Below are positions 50,473 to 58,808 of a DNA stretch of 64,000 nt, piece after piece. The translations under genes and the position numbers were made by a program. The notes under the pieces were generated by a model that was not told where the DNA came from, searched no databases, and saw nothing but the letters and a program-made list of their open reading frames with translations. Position 1 is the first letter of the stretch; the number at the start of each line of letters is the position of its first letter. The stretch is from an uncultured Bacteroides sp. (GTDB lineage: Bacteria; Bacteroidota; Bacteroidia; Cytophagales; Cyclobacteriaceae): assembly GCA_902168185.1 (NCBI GenBank), contig CABHOV010000032.1, forward strand, positions 38,866 through 102,865. The letters are read 5' to 3'.

Positions 50473-51489
50473 CTATTGGGATCTTTGCACAAAGGAATAT
50501 GCTAGCCGACTAAGTTTATCCTGAAACATTTGATAATAAGCAACCTTTATGTCATCCTCCAGGAAGGATCGATCAATAAGCGATTCAACTAACCCGGTGT
50601 TGTTTTGAAATAATGTAATTTCACGTTTTACTATTGCTTCAGGCAATCCGGCCCTTAATCCAAGCTGATAGAAATCATCATAGGCATAGAAGCCATTTGC
50701 AGCAAAGCTGTCTGTTTCAAAATCGCCTGCAAACAGACCGTGCTTGAAAGCGATATCTGGATCGTTGACATGAATGCGTGTACAAATCAGGTCGTATGCG
50801 GGGCTCAGCGTAAAGTCGCCGTCATTGGTTTCGAGCAGTGAAAAATTCTTCAGATGAGCGTCACCATTGGAGAAGACATAATTGAAAAGCGTAAGCCTAA
50901 ATAGCTTTTGTGCTTCTACCAGATAGGGTCCAACATATTGTTTTAGCAAGATGAAAAGGTCTTCACAACTTGCTTCATATTTGAAATCTTCACCAGCATT
51001 ATCTCTTGTTTTCCCTGCCAACGTGCTGAAGTCTTCCATTAAAAGTTTTGAGCCTGCTTCGTTGTAGTCGAATCGCCGCGTGATGTAGCCAGGTTCGTTG
51101 TCCATGAAAAAAATCATCGCATTGCCTGCAGTCCGGATTCCGAATACTTGTTCGGCGAGCTGCATAGTCAAATGCTCATTGGCTGGAACCTGATCGGTCA
51201 GCTTCAAATCATCAGGTATCGGTTTGAAGATATATTGACCTTGCTCTTCTGCGCCAATCAATCTTAGCTTATTTTTTTCAAGCCGCAGCGAGATCTTCTC
51301 TTGCGCACCGGAGATGCTCAACCGCTTACGGTTTTCCATAAATGCCTCATTAACCGCTTGGCTTTTATTAGGGGATTCAAAAGGCAGGATATGAGCTACG
51401 CGTTTCCCGGCGAAAACTTTTCGTAGACCAGCAGGGCTATAGGTTGTAAAGCCCGGTTTCAACGTAGATGGGCAGCGATCGACAATCAT
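50473..51489 (-). CDS. HipT-like Ser/Thr kinase toxin (HipA core kinase)
   Basis: 338 residues. It begins directly with the HipA kinase core and lacks the N-terminal subdomain, which is made from the preceding gene. Key features: Gly-rich loop RLSISGAQEKISL with an S-I-S motif (about 56-60), as in HipT where these serines are autophosphorylated; catalytic loop NGDAHLKNFSLL (about 218); metal-binding Asp in LSPAYDLICTR. HipA-family kinases phosphorylate aminoacyl-tRNA synthetases and stop growth. Its ATG overlaps the HipS-like stop by 4 bp. Family is secure; target (GltX or TrpS in known cases) is not predicted. Confidence 0.88.
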   Translation of the reverse strand: MIVDRCPSTLKPGFTTYSPAGLRKVFAGKRVAHILPFESPNKSQAVNEAFMENRKRLSISGAQEKISLRLEKNKLRLIGAEEQGQYIFKPIPDDLKLTDQVPANEHLTMQLAEQVFGIRTAGNAMIFFMDNEPGYITRRFDYNEAGSKLLMEDFSTLAGKTRDNAGEDFKYEASCEDLFILLKQYVGPYLVEAQKLFRLTLFNYVFSNGDAHLKNFSLLETNDGDFTLSPAYDLICTRIHVNDPDIAFKHGLFAGDFETDSFAANGFYAYDDFYQLGLRAGLPEAIVKREITLFQNNTGLVESLIDRSFLEDDIKVAYYQMFQDKLSRLAYSFVQRSQ

Positions 51490-51812
51490 GACGTTAAAGG
51501 CTTAATGGTTACTGCGCCGATAGTGTCCACACCAGCTGTTTCCAGCAGCAACGAAAAGTGATCGTTCTCATCAATCTGTAGTTGCCTACATTGTAAGCGC
51601 TTATTGGCTCCCTCAGAGAGCATATTAAAAAAGAACGGGAACAGTGTATTGCTTTTATACCCTCGTTGTGTCTTCGGCAGCGTTAGGCTGACTGCTGGCT
51701 TTTGACGATCAGCGAAATAAGCATCGTCGTAATGGAATATGTATTTCTTATCATCGGTCATTTTCAGTCGGCCCGCTGGCTCGCTCTTTACATATACGAT
51801 TGCTTCTTTCAT
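51486..51812 (-). CDS. HipS-like protein (separate HipA N-terminal subdomain)
   Basis: 108 residues matching the N-terminal subdomain of HipA only: EPAGRLKMTDDKKYIFHYDD (about 11-30), AVSLTLPKTQ, and LFPFFFNMLSEGANK (about 57-71). In the E. coli HipBST system the separately encoded HipS is the antitoxin that inhibits HipT. It is translationally coupled to the kinase (ATGA overlap) and starts 13 bp after the HipB-like gene. Confidence 0.85.
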   Translation of the reverse strand: MKEAIVYVKSEPAGRLKMTDDKKYIFHYDDAYFADRQKPAVSLTLPKTQRGYKSNTLFPFFFNMLSEGANKRLQCRQLQIDENDHFSLLLETAGVDTIGAVTIKPLTS

Positions 51813-51825
51813 TACCGTGCTTTAA

Positions 51826-52035
51826 TTATCCTTTGCGACGTACTTCAAATTTCAACTCCATGCCGAGCACTTCAGCAACTTTTACAAGAACCTCAACGGT
51901 TGGATTGGATTGTCCCCTCTCCAGCTGGTAAAGTGTGTTAACACTAATTCCAGCCAAGTCAGCGATCTGCTGCTGCGTAGTCCCAAGCTGTAGGCGACGT
52001 TCCTTAATGATCTTTCCAAGCGTAACAATCCCCAT
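51826..52035 (-). CDS. HipB-like XRE-family DNA-binding protein
   Basis: 69 residues, an HTH_3/XRE fold: LGKIIKERRLQLGTTQQQIA (helices 1-2), GISVNTLYQLERGQSNPT (recognition helix) and a short C-terminal strand (MELKFEVRRKG). First gene of the three-gene module. It should bind the AT-rich region just upstream, where TGATT/AATCA dyads occur, and repress the operon, with HipS and HipT as modulators. Confidence 0.88.
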   Translation of the reverse strand: MGIVTLGKIIKERRLQLGTTQQQIADLAGISVNTLYQLERGQSNPTVEVLVKVAEVLGMELKFEVRRKG

Positions 52036-52042
52036 TATAATG

Positions 52043-52107
52043 TGATTTTGTAATCAAAATAACGAAAAAATAACATAATATCTAAAGAATCACACTATAC
52101 TATGATT
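52043..52107 (-). promoter_or_regulatory. Candidate HipB operators upstream of the hipBST-like module
   Basis: Two dyads with the same half-site: TGATT-N4-AATCA (52043-52056) and AATCA-N10-TGATT (52088-52107). The latter runs into TGATTTTAATC, another TGATT/AATC pairing. They lie 8-72 bp before the HipB-like start, where autoregulation is expected. Confidence 0.5.
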
Positions 52108-52150
52108 TTAATCTAGCGCCAGCAAAGAGAGAGAGTATTTTTAGAATTTA

Positions 52151-52221
52151 CCCTTAAACTACCTTAAGGGTAGTTCTTAAACTTGTTTATTGGCTGACAC
52201 TCCAGCTGCACATCATCTTTG
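52151..52221 (+). promoter_or_regulatory. Promoter of the SnoaL-like gene with upstream dyad
   Basis: TTGG at 52190-52193, 20 bases, then CATCTTTGC at 52214-52222, one mismatch from the TAnnTTTG consensus; the ATG follows at 52244. Upstream is a 7-bp inverted repeat, CCCTTAA (52151-52157) and TTAAGGG (52164-52170), a possible regulator site. Confidence 0.5.
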
Positions 52222-52243
52222 CATACAATCAAAAAAAATAGTC

Positions 52244-52654
52244 ATGGGAACCCATAAAGATTTTTTCAAGCAATTTGTTCAGTTCATTAATACTGCTGAT
52301 GAGAATTTAGCACAACAACTCATCAGCCCGGCGGCAAAGTTTCATGCGCCTGGCCAACCTGAACCAGTTCAAGGCCCCAAGGGATATCTAATGATTATTT
52401 CCATGATGCGCAGTGGTTTTCCGGACATTCAATGGACACTTGAAGATATGATAACAGAAGGCGACAAAGTGGCTGCACGATTCACGATGAGGGGCACCCA
52501 CAACGGTGAATTTTTCGGTGTCCCTGCTACTGGAAAAGTAATTAGGATTCAGGCCATCAATTTTTATCGTTTGGTGAATGAACAAATAATAGAGGAATAT
52601 GGACAACCGGATATGCTTGAATTACTACGACAAATAGGCGGCATTCCAAATTAA
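52244..52654 (+). CDS. SnoaL-like / ester cyclase-family protein
   Basis: 136 residues from ATG 52244 (MGTHKDFFKQFV); the frame opens at a TTG at 52190 that lies inside the promoter. NTF2-like cone fold: helix FFKQFVQFINTAD, GPKGYLMIISMMRSGFPD, IQWTLEDMITEGDKVAARFTMRGTHNGEFFGVPATG (in pieces, the hallmark of the SnoaL ester cyclase group), NFYRLVNEQIIEEYGQPD. Members bind small hydrophobic substrates; most bacterial ones have no proven reaction. Single gene with promoter and strong terminator. Confidence 0.88.
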   Translation: MGTHKDFFKQFVQFINTADENLAQQLISPAAKFHAPGQPEPVQGPKGYLMIISMMRSGFPDIQWTLEDMITEGDKVAARFTMRGTHNGEFFGVPATGKVIRIQAINFYRLVNEQIIEEYGQPDMLELLRQIGGIPN

Positions 52655-52707
52655 GAACAGTACTGCTGAAGGAAACTGAACTCTCACGTCTGCCTGAAGC
52701 CCTTAAC

Positions 52708-52761
52708 AAAAACGCTCAACATTTCCTTTATTGATGTTTAGGAAATGCTGAGCGTTTTTTT
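52708..52761. terminator. Strong bidirectional intrinsic terminator
   Basis: A 16-bp stem with one mismatch (ACGCTCAACATTTCCT against AGGAAATGCTGAGCGT) bordered by A and T tracts on both sides. It ends the SnoaL-like gene rightward and the GH43 gene leftward. Confidence 0.88.
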
Positions 52762-52826
52762 GGTAATTATAGTTACTGTTTTGTAATCGAATCAGTACAC
52801 ATACTGACAATCAAGAGTGGCATAGT

Positions 52827-54419
52827 TCACTTGGAAATATGGTCTTCGATATGGAAAAAGTCAAAGTCAACTACTCCGCCGGCACTTTGCGTTGCATAAT
52901 TGAACAACCCAAAACGGTATCCCATGAAATGTGGAAACGTATAGGCCATTTTTAATGGTGATCCAATCCTCGTCCACGACCTGCCATCCGTACTATAGAA
53001 AAACTCAGCAGTGTCTGCAAGGTCCCGGAAGTTACATTCAGCTTTGAGGTAAACTACATCTTGAGAGAGCGCTACCCGCGCCATCTCAACCGGTTTTTCG
53101 GATTGAGCACTCACCATCACGATTGACTTTTTGCCATTTTCGAATTTAACACCGACTTGTCCGTATCTTCTTTGGAAAACAGTGAGACCGGCAAAATCGC
53201 CCTCCTTCATTCGGGACACATCGATGGCTGTATATCCACTGCACTGCGGACCGATGGTGCGTTGGGTCAGTATATTCCGAACCAGTTGGAATGAAGTATC
53301 TACCCTACCCGTTGTAATACGCAGGTAACCTTTACGGGCGCTCAATGTCCAATGTTTGTCATCGGGATTGTGATTCCATTGCCACGCCAGCGGCAACGGA
53401 CGCTCACCTTTCTTCCGGGTAAACTCATCTGGCTCCACGATGCCCGGGATCAAACTCTGGTTGGCTGGCAGGTCCAGTGTTTCCGGGGCTTTTCCGTCTA
53501 CTCCCAGGACAGGCCATCCGTCTTCCCATTTAACAGGTACCAAGTAAGGTATTCTTCCTACTGAACCATAGTCGCGAAACAAATACGCGAACCATTCGCC
53601 ATCGGGTGTATCGACCAGCCCTCCTTGCGCCACGCCCAAATCCTGAAATGCAACCCGTCCTTCCCAGGGGCCTGTGATTTTATCAGCACGGTGGACCAGA
53701 ACCGTTCGCATACCACCCTTCGGCCAGACGATATTAAAGAGATAATACTTTCCTTTTACCTTGAACAGCTGTGATCCTTCTGCATTTAAACCAATATTCG
53801 GACCCGCCGGAGCGCTGGCATTTTCGAGGATCACCTGCTCCTGCGACCCTGGTTTCACAGCAGACGCATCCGGTGTTAATTCAACTAAACGCAATTGACC
53901 GCCACCGTAGATGAGGTATACCCGGCCATCGTCTTCAAAGAAAAGGCTGTGGTCGTGATAGGCAGGTTTGAAGGAAGAGACTTTCCATGGCCCCTTCTCA
54001 ATATCACGCGTGGAGAAAATGTAAGTACGGTTTGTGGTCTGCGCAAATGTACTCACATAGTAGGTTCCCTTGTGATAGCGGATACAACTGGCCCACGTGC
54101 CCCTACCGTATGTGCTCTTGCCATTGGCAAGGTTAAGCTCATCCATATTGGCCAGTGTATCATACGCATACGCGATTGTCTTCCAGTTCACCAGGTCTTT
54201 TGACTTCATAATGGGCACACCTGGATTCATGTGCATCGTCGTGCTGCTCATGTAGTAACTGTCGTTAACCCGCACAATCGATATGTCGGGAACGTCAGCG
54301 AAAAGGATTGGATTATGGGCCTTGTTTTTCTGCGCTGCCACGGGGTCAATTAAACCCGTCAGGGTGAGTGCGAAAAAAAAACCTTTCAAGGTAGTAAAGG
54401 ACGGAAGGCTATTATTCAT
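52827..54419 (-). CDS. GH43 beta-xylosidase / alpha-L-arabinofuranosidase with C-terminal lectin-like domain
   Basis: 530 residues: signal peptide to VAAQ (about 30), five-blade propeller (about 35-315) and a beta-sandwich (about 330-525) of the beta-xylosidase C-terminal/DUF1349 type. GH43 catalytic acids are in place: base Asp in ADVPDISIVRV, pKa-tuning Asp in HDHSLFFEDDGRVY, acid Glu in NAEGSQLFKV. Expected to release xylose or arabinose from arabinoxylan oligosaccharides. First leftward gene after the bidirectional terminator. Confidence 0.92.
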   Translation of the reverse strand: MNNSLPSFTTLKGFFFALTLTGLIDPVAAQKNKAHNPILFADVPDISIVRVNDSYYMSSTTMHMNPGVPIMKSKDLVNWKTIAYAYDTLANMDELNLANGKSTYGRGTWASCIRYHKGTYYVSTFAQTTNRTYIFSTRDIEKGPWKVSSFKPAYHDHSLFFEDDGRVYLIYGGGQLRLVELTPDASAVKPGSQEQVILENASAPAGPNIGLNAEGSQLFKVKGKYYLFNIVWPKGGMRTVLVHRADKITGPWEGRVAFQDLGVAQGGLVDTPDGEWFAYLFRDYGSVGRIPYLVPVKWEDGWPVLGVDGKAPETLDLPANQSLIPGIVEPDEFTRKKGERPLPLAWQWNHNPDDKHWTLSARKGYLRITTGRVDTSFQLVRNILTQRTIGPQCSGYTAIDVSRMKEGDFAGLTVFQRRYGQVGVKFENGKKSIVMVSAQSEKPVEMARVALSQDVVYLKAECNFRDLADTAEFFYSTDGRSWTRIGSPLKMAYTFPHFMGYRFGLFNYATQSAGGVVDFDFFHIEDHISK

Positions 54420-54531
54420 GCTTTTGCTATTTCGTTTTTAATCCCGGATAACATCAATACACGGGCGGTCTAATTAACAATTTATTTACGATCAAACTCG
54501 CTAGTACGACCGGTTTCCCGCTTGTACTAAA

Positions 54532-56967
54532 TCATTTTTTAACTACCCGCGTGACGGTTGTTTTGCCTTGTTGATCAACCATTTCAACCAGGTAGATTCC
54601 TGCAGGCAGGGCTTCAAGGGAAACCTTTGCACTCACGGGCTGGTTGTGCGAACTACTCAAGATGCGACCACGCACATCGCGAATAGTGACGCTACGCAAA
54701 TTAGCTGCGTCAGAAATTGTGATGGACGCATCTGTCGGATTGGGATACGTTTGAAAGCCTTGTGAATGCTCTTCGTGGATGCCTGTTACTGGATCCGGGT
54801 CGGGGTCTACTACGATTAGATCATCCCAATAAATTACACCTCTTCCCCCTCCGGCACACATGTATACTCTTCCAGCAACATTCATATCTCCGACAAGGAA
54901 TGGAGCACCCCCAAACTCATGGGCATCATCATTTAGCCTGATCCATGTGGCACCCTGATCTGCTGATCTGAAATGGCCTGTTACCCCAGACACCGTCCCC
55001 CAAATGAAAATTGTAGGATAACTGGCTTGCGACATGGTCTTTCCAATTCCAATGGATTTACAGTAGCTTACACCAGCGACCGTGGTATAAGTCGATCCAT
55101 AGTTGGTAGAGTATTTTAAACCATTGCCGCCAAGAGGTACCCAAATATGTCCTTCCAAGCCGGGCGCCGTCCGGATCAAGGTTGTCAGCTCCCAGGGATA
55201 AAATGTATTGGTACCGGGAGTACCTGCTACTGAAAAGCTGGCTCCCTTATTGGAACTTGTTAGTATCTGCCCGTTCGTTGGATTGAAGAGATAGAAGTAA
55301 TTTGAATTTGCCTGGTCGGCCACCGGAACAGCGTCTGAAAACGATACGCCAGAGCAGCTTGACCAACTTCCTCCATTGTTGGTCGTGTAGTAAGTTGTTG
55401 ATGACGAGGCGGGGCAATGCACGATCGTGCTTCCATCTGCGCTGATGGCCACTCTTCCTGATATGCCCTTATTAGTAGCGGTAGCAGTCCACGTAGTGCC
55501 CTTGTCGGTAGAGTAGTAGACAACGTCTCCTTCATTGGCAATTCTTACTACTTTGTTTGGGTTGCCGGCAGCATAGGCAATGCTAAGGTTATTATAACCT
55601 CCTATAGGAGAAAGCTTTTGGGACGGATAAGAAGTCAGTGGTTCATGCACAAAGCCCGATACGTCTCCGAAAGATGAAATAAACGGCCCTCCCGGGATGC
55701 TTATCCCGTCCAGGAATGCGGTCTCTTCCATTCCGATTACATCATATTTCCATGAAGGATTGGTGGCCGTGATATCGGAACAGGTGTATACGCCACCCCC
55801 GCCAATTACCCGCACTTTCGAAAGGTTGTCCTGGTCAAATTCGATACAGTCCATCCAGTTTATTGCTCCACCGGCTGTCCAGCCCATGCCATTACTATTA
55901 TAGGTAGCGTTGGTGCCGTTCTTCAGGGACCAGGTTGTTCCCCCGTTCGTAGAGAGGAAAACGAAGTCGCCCCAGCCAGTACCAAACTGGTTGTTCCAAT
56001 ACATGCCACAGGTAGAAACAATTACCCTATCAACATTCGTAGGATCTATACTTACTCCTCCGTAGGCATAATCTTTCGAATGAACGGGTGTCACGTTTGT
56101 CCAAATCCCGGTAGATGTGTTTAGCTTATATAACTTTCCGTTTCCCTCGAGTGAAGGACCTGCACCATCCGCATAGGTAGCATACAGGGTAGTTCCCTGC
56201 AAAGCCACCCGATGCGGCATAAAGCTGGTTGTTGGTGAAATGTCTGAAAAGGTAGCGCCTCCGTCTGTACTTTTATACATGTTCGCGCTGCCCGTGCGGG
56301 AAACTCCAATGTAAATGGTTTGACTCACCCCGTTTACCACACCGCTCGAAGGATCAAACAAAACAAAACATATCCCGTTACTATTGGCGGTGGTCGTTAC
56401 GCCGTTCCAGGCTTGGTTCCAGGTAAGTCCGGCATCCGTGCTCTTCCATAATCCGTTGGCTCTCGTTCCGCAGTATAATATGTTACTGTTCTTGGGATCA
56501 ACGGCAAGACGTTCTCCATTCCCTCGCCCGTTCCCATTTCCATGCGTTTTAAATTTGGAAGTGACATCGGTATAGGTAAAAGTATTTCCCTTGTCCGTGG
56601 ATTTCAGAATCGCCGTTCTTCCGTTGTTGATATACTCCGTTCCGCAAAGCATATAAACATTGTTGGCATTCTGCGGATCAATTGCCAAAGCGTCCACGCC
56701 AATAAAACCATTTTCTGACTCGTTAATCCAGTCGAGCAGTTGAATCCATTTATTGTTTGCCGCATCCCAACGATAAGCGCCGCCCACGTCGGTGCGGCAA
56801 TACCTGTCGCCAGAGCCTCGATGTGTAATGATACCGGTTACAAACCCGCCACCGCCTATGGGTGCATGTTTGTAGGTATATTGAGCATAGGATTCATAAG
56901 AGGAAATGAAGCAGGCCGCCAGTACGAATATCAGAATTCTGGTAGTTTGATATATATGAATATTCAT
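54532..56967 (-). CDS. GH74 xyloglucanase with T9SS C-terminal sorting domain
   Basis: 811 residues: signal peptide (to SYAQ, about 29), then two seven-bladed propellers with BNR-type Asp boxes (S-T-D-x-G-x-T-W/F repeated, e.g. KSTDKGNTFTY, STDGGATFSD, STNGGTTWSL). The two GH74 catalytic aspartates are recognisable in CRTDVGGAYRWD and SSFGDVSGF. The last about 75 residues form a type 9 secretion sorting domain (YPNPTDASITI, LPAGIYLVEMVDQQGK), so it is released to or anchored on the surface by T9SS, unlike its lipoprotein neighbours. It cleaves the glucan backbone of xyloglucan. Confidence 0.92.
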   Translation of the reverse strand: MNIHIYQTTRILIFVLAACFISSYESYAQYTYKHAPIGGGGFVTGIITHRGSGDRYCRTDVGGAYRWDAANNKWIQLLDWINESENGFIGVDALAIDPQNANNVYMLCGTEYINNGRTAILKSTDKGNTFTYTDVTSKFKTHGNGNGRGNGERLAVDPKNSNILYCGTRANGLWKSTDAGLTWNQAWNGVTTTANSNGICFVLFDPSSGVVNGVSQTIYIGVSRTGSANMYKSTDGGATFSDISPTTSFMPHRVALQGTTLYATYADGAGPSLEGNGKLYKLNTSTGIWTNVTPVHSKDYAYGGVSIDPTNVDRVIVSTCGMYWNNQFGTGWGDFVFLSTNGGTTWSLKNGTNATYNSNGMGWTAGGAINWMDCIEFDQDNLSKVRVIGGGGVYTCSDITATNPSWKYDVIGMEETAFLDGISIPGGPFISSFGDVSGFVHEPLTSYPSQKLSPIGGYNNLSIAYAAGNPNKVVRIANEGDVVYYSTDKGTTWTATATNKGISGRVAISADGSTIVHCPASSSTTYYTTNNGGSWSSCSGVSFSDAVPVADQANSNYFYLFNPTNGQILTSSNKGASFSVAGTPGTNTFYPWELTTLIRTAPGLEGHIWVPLGGNGLKYSTNYGSTYTTVAGVSYCKSIGIGKTMSQASYPTIFIWGTVSGVTGHFRSADQGATWIRLNDDAHEFGGAPFLVGDMNVAGRVYMCAGGGRGVIYWDDLIVVDPDPDPVTGIHEEHSQGFQTYPNPTDASITISDAANLRSVTIRDVRGRILSSSHNQPVSAKVSLEALPAGIYLVEMVDQQGKTTVTRVVKK

Positions 56968-57095
56968 CAGTTTTAATCTTAGATTGAAATCATCTTTTCT
57001 TTGCTCTTTTATCTTAAAATCTCAGCTGTCCTTGTTATCACCAGCAGGAAAGTAGTGTAAATAAATGCTGTTGGTCATATGATCAGCCCCGCGGA

Positions 57096-58628
57096 TTAAT
57101 GCATAAATTTCCATTCATCAAACACAAAATTTTCCCCCTCAAATACTATATATATATTCACCACTTCTTTATCTATTTTCCGTTTTATTTTCTCTGAGAG
57201 CGTTGTCCAATTGTCCTCATCACAGGTAAGCGAAACAAGCGGGGTACCTTTAAGGTCTTTTACATAAACATCCATTTTACCTTTCCCTTTTACCCGGGCT
57301 TGGAATCTGGCAGGAATCTGTTTGCTAAAATCGGCTCCGCGTACCATGAGACATTGTTTGTCTGCTTTTCCTTTGGCAACCATATTGCCCGGATTACCAA
57401 CAGCTTCGAACTGGACTTGCCCCGAAGTGCCTGCAGTGGTTTCTGCTTGCTGAACATTGAATGGATTTAATGGGTTAAGTTGTGAGGGACCTTTAAAAGT
57501 TGCTTTGCCCATGGGGATATTCAAATTCTTTTCATCCACCTGCATTTCTTCGATACCCACATTACGAAAACCACCCTTGGTACCAAAGTAATCCTGTAAA
57601 TACATGGCGTGGTACGTAATATAATATTTCCCTTTAAAGCTGAACAGATGCGTGTGATTGTTGGTCCACGGGCCCACGTTATCTTCACCCGTATTCTTAA
57701 AGTAATTATCGCGATACTTCCAACTGTCCGGATCTAACGGTGTTTTGCTTGTCATATAGGACATGCCGCATTTGGTTGGTTTAGCAATATCGCTATAAGG
57801 CCATTCGGTGCGTTCTTCCCAACTCGTATTATAGGTATAGATCCAGGTTCCATTGATAAAATTAAGGTCGCTTGCCTCAAAGAAATAAGGCGCCGGTATC
57901 TTGGCAACATCGCTGGCCAAACTGATCATATCGGCTCCTAATTTGACGATTCTGGCATTATCGGGTAGATACTTTGTTTTAGGTGCTCCTCCTCCAAAAG
58001 TCAGCCAGCCTATGCCCTGCTCGTCAATAACAACTCCGGGATCGAATGGAGCATCGACATCTACTCCTCGAACAGAACGGTCGACTATGTTCTTTCCTAA
58101 TGGGTCTTTCCACGGGCCCACGGGCGAGGTGGAAGTAAGCACGGCTGAGCCAACACCGCTATTGGAGTAATACAAATAGAAGTGCGTCTTACCGTCTGCT
58201 TCAAGCCTGGATGTAATGGAAGGCGCCCATGAATTTTGGCTCCATGGCGAGAGCTGGGAAGTATTTATCAGGCCATGATACGTCCAGTTGACCATATCAT
58301 CGGAAGACAGCATGACCAGTGTATGAATATGCTCGTATGTATTTTTTCCATCCTTTCCCACATGCTCATATTGTTGATGATCATTGGTAGCATACACATA
58401 GACTCTTCCATTGTATTCTATCGCTGTTGGATCAGCGGTAAACATAAAATCCAATAAAGGATTCGCATTATTGGTAAGAAGTTTCGGCGAAGCGTTTGCG
58501 AATTTTTCTTCCAGTTTTTCACTAACCACTTTCGGTTTATCTGTGATAGTCTGAGCTTCTACATCTTTTTTATATCCCCAAAAAGAGAGAGCAAGGACTG
58601 TACTTAGCAACACTTTTTTTCTAAACAT
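57096..58628 (-). CDS. GH43 arabinofuranosidase/xylosidase with C-terminal CBM, tandem copy 1
   Basis: 510 residues from ATG 58628 (MFRKK); the frame opens at 58676. GH43 propeller about 30-375: base Asp in FMFTADPTAIEYNG, Asp in FDPGVVIDEQG, acid Glu in YFFEASDLNF. C-terminal CBM6-like sandwich about 385-510 (VQQAETTAGTSGQVQFEAVG in parts, ending FVFDEWKF). Closely related to the next gene along nearly its whole length. The signal region reads LSFWGYKKD: an otherwise typical lipobox with Tyr where Cys is required (TAT in place of TGT), so this copy is probably not lipidated and is cleaved instead after VEA. Confidence 0.9.
   Translation of the reverse strand: MFRKKVLLSTVLALSFWGYKKDVEAQTITDKPKVVSEKLEEKFANASPKLLTNNANPLLDFMFTADPTAIEYNGRVYVYATNDHQQYEHVGKDGKNTYEHIHTLVMLSSDDMVNWTYHGLINTSQLSPWSQNSWAPSITSRLEADGKTHFYLYYSNSGVGSAVLTSTSPVGPWKDPLGKNIVDRSVRGVDVDAPFDPGVVIDEQGIGWLTFGGGAPKTKYLPDNARIVKLGADMISLASDVAKIPAPYFFEASDLNFINGTWIYTYNTSWEERTEWPYSDIAKPTKCGMSYMTSKTPLDPDSWKYRDNYFKNTGEDNVGPWTNNHTHLFSFKGKYYITYHAMYLQDYFGTKGGFRNVGIEEMQVDEKNLNIPMGKATFKGPSQLNPLNPFNVQQAETTAGTSGQVQFEAVGNPGNMVAKGKADKQCLMVRGADFSKQIPARFQARVKGKGKMDVYVKDLKGTPLVSLTCDEDNWTTLSEKIKRKIDKEVVNIYIVFEGENFVFDEWKFMH
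57104..58519. repeat. Tandem duplication, copy 1
   Basis: Shares long stretches of near-identical nucleotides with 58814-60232, in the same order and orientation, offset about 1.71 kb. Covers the GH43 and CBM coding parts and excludes the 5' signal region. Confidence 0.8.
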
Positions 58629-58808
58629 GCTTTTAATTTCACCTGAAAAATGAATACTCGTTAAGGGTAATTCCAATTGATTAATAGATCAGTTACGCTA
58701 CTGTATAAGGAGGTTAACCCCACCCTTATTCCCACGCGTTCTTGTAGTCATCACCAACAAAAAGCATGGGAATAAATAGGTGCTGTAGGTTACAAGGTCA
58801 GTGGCAGA

